Shown here piece after piece: positions 35,353-42,334 of a stretch of 64,000 nucleotides of DNA (positions within the stretch are counted from its first letter, which is position 1; each line of letters begins with the position of its first letter). The notes under the pieces are model-generated. The model did not search any database, was not told where the DNA came from, and worked only from the letters and a program-made list of their open reading frames with translations. Source of the stretch: Hylemonella gracilis (lineage in GTDB: Bacteria; Pseudomonadota; Gammaproteobacteria; Burkholderiales; Burkholderiaceae_C). Location of the stretch: positions 328,501-392,500 of the forward strand of contig NZ_CP031395.1 in NCBI RefSeq assembly GCF_004328645.1. The letters run 5' to 3'. Both the position numbers and the translations under genes were made by a program.

Positions 35353-36201
35353 ATGAGCGTCGCCTACATCCTCACCTTCTCCTGCCCGGACCGCCTGGGC
35401 CTTGTGCATGCCGTCTCGGGTTTCCTGCTGGAACGCGGCGGCAACATCGAGGAAGCGGCGCAGTACAACGACCCCGACACGGGTCTGTTCTTCATGCGGG
35501 TGCGTTTCTCCTGCGAACAGGTCAGCCACACGGACCTGCAGGCTCAGTTGAAGACTTTCGCCGAACCCTTCCAGATGCAATGGCGGCTGAACCCGGCCGA
35601 GACCAAGGTGCGCACCCTCATCTTCGTCAGCAAGGAAGGCCATTGCCTGAACGACCTGTTGTTCCGCTGGAAGATCGGCCTGCTGCCCATCGACATCCGC
35701 GCCATCGTCTCTAACCACCGCGACTTCTACCAACTCGCGGCCAGCTACAACATCCCCTTCCACCACGTTCCCGTCACGGCGGCCACCAAGGCAGAAGCCG
35801 AGGCGCGGCAGTTCGAGATCGTGCAGGCCGAAAACGCGGAACTGGTGGTGCTGGCGCGCTACATGCAGGTGCTGAGCGACGATCTCTGCCGCAAACTCTC
35901 GGGCAAGGCCATCAACATCCACCACAGCTTCCTGCCCAGCTTCAAGGGTGCCAAGCCCTACTACCAGGCGCATGACCGCGGCGTGAAGCTGATCGGCGCC
36001 ACCGCCCACTACGTGACGGCGGACCTGGACGAAGGCCCCATCATCGAACAGGACGTGGCGCGCGTGGACCACAGCAAGACGGTGGAAGACTTCACCGCCA
36101 TCGGCCGCGACACCGAAAGCCAGGTGCTGGCGCGCGCCGTCAAGTGGCACAGCGAGCACCGCGTGATCTTGAACGGGCACAAGACGGTGATCTTCAAGTA
36201 A
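35353..36201 (+). CDS. purU: Formyltetrahydrofolate deformylase
   Basis: The 282-residue product has an N-terminal ACT domain (residues 1-~85: LTFSCPDRLGLVHAVSGFL) and a formyltransferase-type hydrolase domain (~90-282). Active-site features are LFRWKIG, INIHHSFLPSFKGAKPY with the catalytic His pair, ATAHYVTADLDEGPIIEQD with the catalytic Asp. PurU turns 10-formyl-THF into THF plus formate, balancing one-carbon units; the ACT domain senses Met/Gly in E. coli. The ATG at 35353 follows a -10-like TGCGACAAT and gives the normal length. Confidence 0.96.
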   Translation: MSVAYILTFSCPDRLGLVHAVSGFLLERGGNIEEAAQYNDPDTGLFFMRVRFSCEQVSHTDLQAQLKTFAEPFQMQWRLNPAETKVRTLIFVSKEGHCLNDLLFRWKIGLLPIDIRAIVSNHRDFYQLAASYNIPFHHVPVTAATKAEAEARQFEIVQAENAELVVLARYMQVLSDDLCRKLSGKAINIHHSFLPSFKGAKPYYQAHDRGVKLIGATAHYVTADLDEGPIIEQDVARVDHSKTVEDFTAIGRDTESQVLARAVKWHSEHRVILNGHKTVIFK

Positions 36202-36222
36202 GCCCGCTCAATCCCAAAAAAC

Positions 36223-36256
36223 AAAAGCCCCGGCGTCTTGCGACTCGGGGCTTTTT
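36223..36256. terminator. Bidirectional intrinsic terminator between purU and the aminotransferase gene
   Basis: AAAAGCCCCG (36223-36232) pairs with CGGGGCTTTT (36246-36255). An A-run on one side and T-run on the other allow termination of both converging transcripts. Confidence 0.9.
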
Positions 36257-36278
36257 GATTGATTCTGCGTCAAGAAAA

Positions 36279-37433
36279 TCAAGCCGCCTTCGCCACCTTC
36301 TCGGTGTAGCCCAACTTATCCAGCGCCGCAGCCAGCTGCGCCACGCTGCGGTCCGGGTTGTGCAGCTTGTCCAGGCCGAAGAGGCCGATGCGGAAGGTGC
36401 TGAAATCCTTGGGTTCGTCGCACTGCAGGGGCACGCCGGCGGCGGTCTGCAGGCCCAGGGCGAGGAATTTCTTGCTGTTCTGGATGTCGGTGTCGGTGGT
36501 GTAGCTGACCACGACGCCCGCGGCCTTGAAGCCGTCGGCGGCGACGCTGACAAAGCCGCGGCTTTCCAGCAGGGCGCGCACCTTGGCGCCCAGGGCCAGC
36601 TGTTCCTGGCGCACCTTGTCGAAGCCGTAGTCACGCGTTTCGCGCATCACCTGGTCCAGACGCGCCAGGGCGTCGGTAGGCATGGTGGTGTGGTACATGT
36701 GGCCGCCGTTTTCGTAGGCCTCCATGATCTGCAGCCACTTCTTGAGGTCGGCCGCGAAGCTGGTGCTGGTGGTGCCGTCGATGGCCTTGCGGGCGCGCTC
36801 GCTGAGCATCACCATCGCGCAGGCAGGCGAACCGCTCCAACCCTTTTGCGGCGCGCTGACCAGCACGTCCACGCCGGTGGCCTGCATGTCGACCCAGAGG
36901 CAGCCGGAGGCGATGCAGTCCAGCACGAAGAGGCCGCCCACCTCGTGCACGGCGTCCGTCACCTTCTTCAGGTAGTCGTCGGGCAGGATCATGCCGGCCG
37001 CGGTTTCCACGTGCGGGGCGAACACGACGTCCGGCTTCTCGGCCCGTATGGTGGCCACGACCTCGTCCACCGGGCAAGGCGTCCACGGCGCCTGCGGACC
37101 GGTGCCGATGCGGCGAGCCTTGAGCACGGTGGAACTGGCGGGGATATTGCCCATCTCGAAGATCTGGGTCCAGCGGTAGCTGAACCAGCCATTGCGGATC
37201 ACCAGAGTTTTCTTGCCGGTGGCGAATTGGCGCGCCACGGCTTCCATGCCGAAGGTGCCGCTACCGGGCACCAGGGCGGCGGACTTGGCCTTGTAGACAT
37301 CTTTGAGGATGGTGGAGATGTCCTTCATCACGCCCTGGAAGCGCTGGGACATGTGGTTCAGGGCGCGGTCGGTGTAGACCACCGAGAATTCAAGCAGGCC
37401 GTCGGGGTCGACGTTGGGCAGCAAAGCGGGCAT
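36279..37433 (-). CDS. Class V aminotransferase, alanine-glyoxylate type
   Basis: The 384-residue product is a fold-type I PLP enzyme of the serine-pyruvate/alanine-glyoxylate family. Signs are AALVPGSGTFGMEAVARQF, the VVFAPHVETAAGMILP region, LDCIASGCLWVD (Asp near the pyridine nitrogen) and Lys197 in SAPQKGWSG for the PLP Schiff base. The C-terminal domain ends FRIGLFGLDKLHN. Relatives transaminate glyoxylate with alanine or serine, or act on phosphonates; the exact amino donor is not clear. The ribosome site AGGAGA lies just before ATG 37433. The psd gene lies 40 bp upstream on the same strand, so the two may be co-transcribed. Confidence 0.9.
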   Translation of the reverse strand: MPALLPNVDPDGLLEFSVVYTDRALNHMSQRFQGVMKDISTILKDVYKAKSAALVPGSGTFGMEAVARQFATGKKTLVIRNGWFSYRWTQIFEMGNIPASSTVLKARRIGTGPQAPWTPCPVDEVVATIRAEKPDVVFAPHVETAAGMILPDDYLKKVTDAVHEVGGLFVLDCIASGCLWVDMQATGVDVLVSAPQKGWSGSPACAMVMLSERARKAIDGTTSTSFAADLKKWLQIMEAYENGGHMYHTTMPTDALARLDQVMRETRDYGFDKVRQEQLALGAKVRALLESRGFVSVAADGFKAAGVVVSYTTDTDIQNSKKFLALGLQTAAGVPLQCDEPKDFSTFRIGLFGLDKLHNPDRSVAQLAAALDKLGYTEKVAKAA

Positions 37434-37473
37434 GGGTGTCTCCTGTGGACGCCTGACTTCCCTGAAACCGGTG

Positions 37474-38358
37474 TCAGGCTTTCGAGTCGGCCATTCTCTC
37501 ACCAAGCCGGATGGCACGCCCAGGCGCCCAGTCCGGGTTGAATTGCAGGCCGGAGGCCCCCGGTTTGCCGGGCCAGAGCAGCACCACGGTGCTGCCCAGC
37601 AGGAAGCGGCCCATTTCGGCGCCCTGGGCGAGCGTGACCGCGCGGCCCTCGCCAGCCCCCTCGCCCGCACCTTCATACAACCACTCCATCACGGTCGGGC
37701 GACGCGGCGGATTGACCTGACCGTGCCAGACCGTGACCATGCTGCCCACGATGGTCGCGCCCACCAGCACCAGGGCCAGCGGGCCGCGCGCGGTATCGAA
37801 GATGCAGACCACGCGCTCGTTGCGCGCGAACAGCCCAGGCACGCCGCGCGCCGTGGTCGGGTTGACGGAGAACAGATCCCCCGGCACATAGACCATGCGC
37901 CTGAGCGTGCCCGCGCAGGGCATGTGGATGCGGTGATAGTCACGCGGGCTCAGGTAGAGGGTGGCGAAATGCCCGTGCTCGAACTGCGCGGCCAGCGCGG
38001 CATCGCCGCCGAGCAAAGCCGTGGTGCTGTAGTGGTGACCCTTGGCTTGGAAGATCTGGTCGCGCTCGATGGCGCCGAACTGGCTGATCGCGCCGTCCAC
38101 CGGGCAAATCCAGTCGGCATCGGCCAAGGGGCGAGCGCCGTCCTTCAAGGCGCGCGTGAAAAAGTCATTGAAGGTGGCGTAACTGGCCGGATCGGGATTG
38201 ACTGCCTCGCCCATGTTCACGTCGTAGCGTCGGATGAACCGGCGGATGATGGCGGTGGTCACCCCCCCCATGGCCGAACCGGCCACCCAGCCGGAAAACA
38301 CATTGATGGCTTTTTTCGGGAACAGATACTGCGGCAGCACCGCAAGACGATCGGACAT
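37474..38358 (-). CDS. psd: Phosphatidylserine decarboxylase proenzyme
   Basis: The 294-residue product is a type I pyruvoyl enzyme that makes phosphatidylethanolamine at the inner membrane. The motif LGST (Ser256) marks the self-cleavage site that yields the pyruvoyl alpha-chain. Asp88 (CPVDG) and His145 (RIHMP) are the other triad residues. The N-terminus has a PQYLFPKKAINVFSG membrane-attaching stretch. A Gly/Glu repeat (EGAGEGAGEG, ~229-238) inserts near the C-terminal end, slightly longer than usual. The start at 38358 follows a GAAAG ribosome-like site. Confidence 0.95.
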   Translation of the reverse strand: MSDRLAVLPQYLFPKKAINVFSGWVAGSAMGGVTTAIIRRFIRRYDVNMGEAVNPDPASYATFNDFFTRALKDGARPLADADWICPVDGAISQFGAIERDQIFQAKGHHYSTTALLGGDAALAAQFEHGHFATLYLSPRDYHRIHMPCAGTLRRMVYVPGDLFSVNPTTARGVPGLFARNERVVCIFDTARGPLALVLVGATIVGSMVTVWHGQVNPPRRPTVMEWLYEGAGEGAGEGRAVTLAQGAEMGRFLLGSTVVLLWPGKPGASGLQFNPDWAPGRAIRLGERMADSKA

Positions 38359-38433
38359 GGACGAAGCTTTCTTCGGGATGACAAGCGAGGATAAGCGGGC
38401 GATTATCCGGTCACGGGACGATCCGGGCCGCCC

Positions 38434-38590
38434 GTGAGTTCCCCTGAGTCGATCTCTGCTGCCCCGGCCCGCTACGGCACGCGCGCCGCGCAGATCGAAC
38501 CGCTGCTTGCTGCGCGCGCGGCCTTCTGCGCCATGCCATGCACCCGGATGCAGGCCGCGCCGTTCCTGCACAGCGCCGAGACCTTCACAC
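38434..38590 (+). pseudogene. Remnant of a TIGR03862-type flavoprotein gene
   Basis: The stretch encodes ARYGTRAAQIEPLL, matching residues ~74-86 of the intact flavoprotein at 46693 (ARFGTRAAQIEPLL) with mostly synonymous base differences. Further on it reads QAAPFLHSAE, which resembles the later KAAPLLRAW segment with the DNA between them lost. It lies directly left of the amide operon, whose other end abuts the intact gene. Confidence 0.5.
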
Positions 38591-38602
38591 CACTTGGGTG
38601 TG
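38586..38602 (+). promoter_or_regulatory. NtrC-like enhancer dyad
   Basis: CACACC-ACTTG-GGTGTG keeps the CACC-N5-GGTG core of NtrC (NRI) sites (consensus GCACC-N5-GGTGC). It is centred about 94 bp before the predicted sigma-54 start, the normal distance for an enhancer site. Confidence 0.5.
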
Positions 38603-38661
38603 CTCATCAAACGCCTGTTGATCGACACCGGCCCAACAGCCTCGCACCAGATCCGCACATC

Positions 38662-38677
38662 TGGCACAAAATCTGCT
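38662..38677 (+). promoter_or_regulatory. Sigma-54 (-24/-12) promoter of the amide operon
   Basis: TGGCACAAAATCTGCT has GG and GC separated by the required 10 bp and matches the TGGCAC-N5-TTGCW consensus except for one base. Predicted start is near 38688. An inverted repeat CCAGAT-N6-ATCTGG (38647-38664) overlaps the -24 GG. Confidence 0.6.
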
Positions 38678-38687
38678 TGCCCTTCTG

Positions 38688-38790
38688 CACCGACGCCAAG
38701 TTGCCAAACTTGGCGCGACACAGTCACCAATATTGGGCAACAGCGCCCCATGATGCCGCCGGGCAGCCGGTTTGCGTCATGGGGCTTTTT
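38688..38790 (+). promoter_or_regulatory. Leader RNA with hairpin and intrinsic terminator (candidate antitermination leader)
   Basis: First hairpin: CGCCAAGTT-GCCA-AACTTGGCG (38694-38715). Terminator: GCCCCATGA (38745-38753) with TCATGGGGC (38777-38785), followed by TTTTT. An alternative hairpin GGGC-AACAGC-GCCC (38735-38748) uses part of the terminator 5' arm, so the two exclude each other. This is the layout used by ANTAR antiterminators such as AmiR and NasR, though the hexaloop A1/G4 consensus is not met exactly. Confidence 0.6.
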
Positions 38791-38809
38791 GTTTGGGAAC
38801 GGGCATCTC

Positions 38810-39943
38810 GTGAAAATCGGCGTTCTGTATTCGACGACCGGGCCGTATGGCGCAATGGGGCGGGATGCGCGCTTGGGTGTGGAGTTTGCCTTGCACGACC
38901 ACGCGCAGCCGGGTAAGGGGCAGATCGAATCGGTTTTCTTTGATCCTCATGCCGATCTGGCGGCCTATCTGGAAGGCGCGGCCCATCTGCTGCGCAACGG
39001 GTGCCGGCACATCATCGGAACCATCACCTCGGCGGCACGCAAGGAAGTGATTCCGCTGATCGAAAAGCATGACGCCCTGCTGTGGTACATGTGCCCCTAC
39101 GAGGGCTTCGAGGCCAACGAGAACGTCATCTACATCGGCGGTTGCCCCAACCAGCATTTGATGCCGTTGTTCGACCATCTGCTCGCGTCGCATGGCGCTC
39201 GGCCTTATCTGGTCGGTGCCAATTACGTTTGGGGCTGGGAGATGAACCGGCTGGCGCGCGAGTTGGTCGGCCAGGCAGGCGGCGCGGTGCTGGGCGAGCG
39301 GTATTTGCCGCTGGAGGAAACCGGCGTCGAACGTATCGTGGCCGACATTGCCGACAAGCGCCCTGATTTCGTGCTCAACAACTTGGTTGGCCCGTCCAGC
39401 TATGCCTTTCTGACTGCCATGCATGCGCTGGGTCAACGCGATCCGGCCTTCTTGCCGGAAAACTGCCCCGTGGTCAGTTGCGATCTGCAGGAATGCGAGC
39501 TGCCGGACATTCCGGCGGGGGCCGCGCTGGGCCAGTTGTGCGCCGCGCCCTATTTCGACAGCCTATCGTCGGCGGACAACACAGCCTTCAAGGCCCGTGT
39601 GCGCGCCTGGCGGCGAAGCATCGGCAAGGTTTCCAATCTGTTCACCAGCGCCTATACCGCCACGTCGTTGTGCATCGCGGCCATGGAGTCCGTCGACAGC
39701 GAGGCGCCGGCGCAGGTGCGTGGCGCGCTGCTGTCCCGCGCATGGCCCACGCTGCTGGGCAGCATGACCATCGACCCGGTCACCAACCATGCGAACCTGC
39801 CGTTTCATCTCGGACGCATCAACAGCGCGCAAGGATTCGATGTCATCGCGTCACGTCCCGCTTTGGCCGCCGACCCCTATCTGACGGGACATGCGCGGCA
39901 TTCCGCCCCGCGTGCCGCGTCGCATTTGAGGCTGGTGTCATGA
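38810..39943 (+). CDS. amiC: AmiC-like amide-binding regulator of the ANTAR antiterminator
   Basis: The 377-residue product is a cytoplasmic type 1 periplasmic-binding fold (Peripla_BP_5) without signal peptide. It starts at GTG 38810, KIGVLYSTTGPYG, and has ESVFFDPHADLAAYLEGA, MCPYEGFEANENVIYIGG and VVSCDLQECELPDI, as in AmiC. In Pseudomonas AmiC holds AmiR inactive until an amide binds. The gene overlaps the amiR start by ATGA. It follows a terminator by only 19 bp, so expression probably needs antitermination. The start was chosen over upstream in-frame codons because those lie inside the terminator. Confidence 0.82.
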   Translation: MKIGVLYSTTGPYGAMGRDARLGVEFALHDHAQPGKGQIESVFFDPHADLAAYLEGAAHLLRNGCRHIIGTITSAARKEVIPLIEKHDALLWYMCPYEGFEANENVIYIGGCPNQHLMPLFDHLLASHGARPYLVGANYVWGWEMNRLARELVGQAGGAVLGERYLPLEETGVERIVADIADKRPDFVLNNLVGPSSYAFLTAMHALGQRDPAFLPENCPVVSCDLQECELPDIPAGAALGQLCAAPYFDSLSSADNTAFKARVRAWRRSIGKVSNLFTSAYTATSLCIAAMESVDSEAPAQVRGALLSRAWPTLLGSMTIDPVTNHANLPFHLGRINSAQGFDVIASRPALAADPYLTGHARHSAPRAASHLRLVS

Positions 39944-40527
39944 CGGCGCTGCACACCCCCACCTTCGCGGGCTGGACGTGCCTGATTCTGGCGTGGGAAG
40001 ACAAGCATACCCAGCGCCTGGCGCGCCAGTTGAGGGTGCTCGGCATAGAGGTGCTGCACCAGGAACACCCGCTGGATGCCACGCAGCGACCTCATCTGAT
40101 CGTGATCGATGCGGATCAAGGACTGGACGCCATGCTTCCGTCCAACAAACCGGGTTGCCCGGTGATCGCCTTGTTGAGTTCCGAAGCGCCGGGCCGCCTG
40201 GCGTGGGCATTGCGTCATGGTGCGGGGGCCTTTGTTCCTAAACCAGTGCCCGTGTCGGCGGTGTATCCCGCCCTGGTGCTGGCCCGTTCGCACCATGAGG
40301 CGCACACGGAGACAACCAGGCGCATCCACTGGCTGGAGGAGCGGTTGCGGCTGCGTCCCGTGGTGTTCGCCGCCTTGAATCTGTTGAAGACTGGCGGCGG
40401 TCTGAGTGATGACGAGGCCTATGCCCAGTTGCGTGAAAACGCCATGCAGGAACGCATGTCCATTGAGCAGATGGCGGCCCTGCTGCTCGACGGCGGGCGC
40501 TCCGCACGAAAGAAGGTAACCGGATGA
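39940..40527 (+). CDS. amiR: AmiR-like ANTAR-domain antiterminator
   Basis: The 195-residue product has a receiver-like domain (~residues 1-120: CLILAWEDKHTQRLARQL) that lacks the usual phospho-acceptor setting. A coiled linker (~125-135) leads to an ANTAR RNA-binding domain (~140-188): ERLRLRPVVFAALNLLK, then GLSDDEAYAQLRENAMQE and MSIEQMAALLL. AmiR/NasR proteins bind paired hexaloop hairpins in leader RNAs and let RNA polymerase pass a terminator. The gene overlaps the genes on both sides by 4 bases. Confidence 0.85.
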   Translation: MTALHTPTFAGWTCLILAWEDKHTQRLARQLRVLGIEVLHQEHPLDATQRPHLIVIDADQGLDAMLPSNKPGCPVIALLSSEAPGRLAWALRHGAGAFVPKPVPVSAVYPALVLARSHHEAHTETTRRIHWLEERLRLRPVVFAALNLLKTGGGLSDDEAYAQLRENAMQERMSIEQMAALLLDGGRSARKKVTG

Positions 40528-41372
40528 AAGTGCTGCGTGAGCTATGCCGCCAGCCGCTGGCCTTGCTGGGCTTGGGTATTGTGCTGGCGGTCGTGGCGCT
40601 GGCGCTGGCGGCCCCCTGGATTGCCCCTTACGCGCCCGACGACCAGATGCTCGACGGCCTCTCGCTTGAGGGTGCGCCCCTGCCGCCGGACGGACGGTTT
40701 CTGCTGGGCACAGACACACTCGGACGCGACGTACTGTCGCGCCTGCTCTGGGGCGCTCGCGCATCGCTGCTGATCGGTCTCGTCGCCAATGGCATTGCCG
40801 TCGGCGTGGGGCTGTGCGTGGGCATCACGGCGGGGTATCTGCGCGGCTGGGTCAGCAGCCTGCTGATGCGCTTGACCGATCTGATGATGGCCTTTCCCGC
40901 GTTGCTGCTGGCCATCGTGCTGGCCGCCATCCTCAAGCCCGGCCTGTGGATCGTCGCGCTGGTGATCGCAATGGTGAACTGGGTGCAGATCGCCCGCATC
41001 GTCTATACCGAAACACGTGGGCTTGCCGAGCGCGACTTCATCATGGCTGAGCGCTCGCTGGGCGCGGGCCATGCGCGCATCCTGTTGCGCCACATCCTGC
41101 CGCATCTGTTTCCCACGGCCATCGTCTGGGGCACGCTGGGCATCGCCACCACCGTGCTGCTGGAGGCCACGCTGTCCTTCCTCGGCATCGGCGTGCAGCC
41201 GCCGGAGCCGTCCTGGGGCAACATCATTTTCGAGAACCAAAGCTACTTCCAATCGGCGCCGTGGCTGGTGTTCTTTCCCGGCGCGGTCATCCTGCTGACC
41301 GCGCTGGCCTTCAACCTCGTGGGCGATGCGCTGCGCGACCTGCTCGATCCTACGCAGCGGGGGCGGGGCTGA
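40524..41372 (+). CDS. Dipeptide/amide-type ABC transporter permease (DppC-like)
   Basis: The 282-residue product is an inner-membrane protein with about six helices. It begins with an N-terminal ALLGLGIVLAVVALALAAPWIAP helix and a periplasmic GRFLLGTDTLGRDVLSRLLWGARASL segment typical of OppC/DppC. The cytoplasmic EAA-like loop reads AERSLGAGHARILLRHILPH. The start overlaps the amiR stop (ATGA). With the next two genes and the fused ATPase it forms a complete importer; amide or short peptide substrates are inferred from the adjacent amidase. Confidence 0.93.
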   Translation: MKVLRELCRQPLALLGLGIVLAVVALALAAPWIAPYAPDDQMLDGLSLEGAPLPPDGRFLLGTDTLGRDVLSRLLWGARASLLIGLVANGIAVGVGLCVGITAGYLRGWVSSLLMRLTDLMMAFPALLLAIVLAAILKPGLWIVALVIAMVNWVQIARIVYTETRGLAERDFIMAERSLGAGHARILLRHILPHLFPTAIVWGTLGIATTVLLEATLSFLGIGVQPPEPSWGNIIFENQSYFQSAPWLVFFPGAVILLTALAFNLVGDALRDLLDPTQRGRG

Positions 41373-41374
41373 CC

Positions 41375-42295
41375 ATGCTGGCGCTGCTGTCCCGCCGCCT
41401 GGCGCAAGCCCTTCTGATTCTGCTGGGCGTGGCCGCCATCACCTTCGTGCTGCTCTACGCCCTGCCCGCCGATCCGGCGCGCATGCTGGCCGGACGCAGC
41501 GCCACGACGCAAACAGTGGCCAACATCCGGCACGAACTGGGGTTGGATCAGCCCCTGCCGGCCCAGTTCGCCCATTACCTCGGCCAACTGGCACAAGGCA
41601 AGCTCGGGCGCTCCTACACGCAAAAAACGGAAGTTGCCACGCTGATCGTGGCGCGCCTGCCCGCCACACTGACGCTGATGGCGGCGGGCATTTGCGTCGA
41701 AGTATCGCTGGGCCTCGCGCTGGGCGTGCTCGCGGCCCTGCGGCGCGGCGGCCTGGCGGATCGCGTGGTGATGATGGCAGCCTTCGTTGGTGTCTCCGCG
41801 CCGCAGTTCATCGTCGCGCTGCTGCTGCTTTACTTGTTTGCCGCCACACTGGGCTGGTTTCCGATGAGTGGCTATGGCACGTTCGCACACGTCGTGCTGC
41901 CCGCGCTCACGCTCGGCGTGCTGGGAGCTGGCTGGTATGCGCGCATGGTGCGCTCCGCAATGATCGACGTGCTCCAGCAGGACTACATCCGCACCGCGCG
42001 GGCCAAAGGCCTGCGGGCCACCCGCATCGTGTTGCGCCACGCGCTGCCCAACGCCGTGCTGCCCGTCATCGCCATGATCGGCATCGACATCGGCCAATTC
42101 ATGGGCGGCGTGGTCGTCGTCGAAGCCGTGTACGGCTGGCCGGGCATCGGCCAGTTGGCCTGGCAGGCCATCCAGCAGGTGGACATTCCCATCATCATGG
42201 GCGTGACACTGGTTTCGGCTGTCGCCATCGTGCTGGGCAATCTGCTGGCCGACCTCGCCGCGCCGTTCATTGACCCGCGCATCCGCACCCACTGA
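41375..42295 (+). CDS. Dipeptide/amide-type ABC transporter permease (DppB-like)
   Basis: The 306-residue product starts MLALLSRRLAQALLILLGVAAITF, followed by a large periplasmic loop with LGLDQPLPAQFAHYLGQLAQGKLGRS, then about five more helices. The EAA motif region reads RTARAKGLRATRIVLRHALPNA, diagnostic for OppB/DppB partners. It begins 2 bp after the DppC-like gene stop. The two permeases form the membrane channel. Confidence 0.93.
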   Translation: MLALLSRRLAQALLILLGVAAITFVLLYALPADPARMLAGRSATTQTVANIRHELGLDQPLPAQFAHYLGQLAQGKLGRSYTQKTEVATLIVARLPATLTLMAAGICVEVSLGLALGVLAALRRGGLADRVVMMAAFVGVSAPQFIVALLLLYLFAATLGWFPMSGYGTFAHVVLPALTLGVLGAGWYARMVRSAMIDVLQQDYIRTARAKGLRATRIVLRHALPNAVLPVIAMIGIDIGQFMGGVVVVEAVYGWPGIGQLAWQAIQQVDIPIIMGVTLVSAVAIVLGNLLADLAAPFIDPRIRTH

Positions 42296-42334
42296 CACCT
42301 TCTTCCCGCATCCTCAGCCCCACCAGGAGAAATC

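Noticed and set aside
38647..38664. CCAGAT-N6-ATCTGG as the first ANTAR hexaloop hairpin
   Set aside because: It overlaps the -24 promoter element and lies upstream of the predicted transcript start, so it would not be in the RNA. Kept only as a possible operator.
38507..38809. amiC start in the upstream part of the same frame
   Set aside because: The upstream codons cover the sigma-54 promoter, leader and terminator; the family N-terminus begins at the GTG at 38810.
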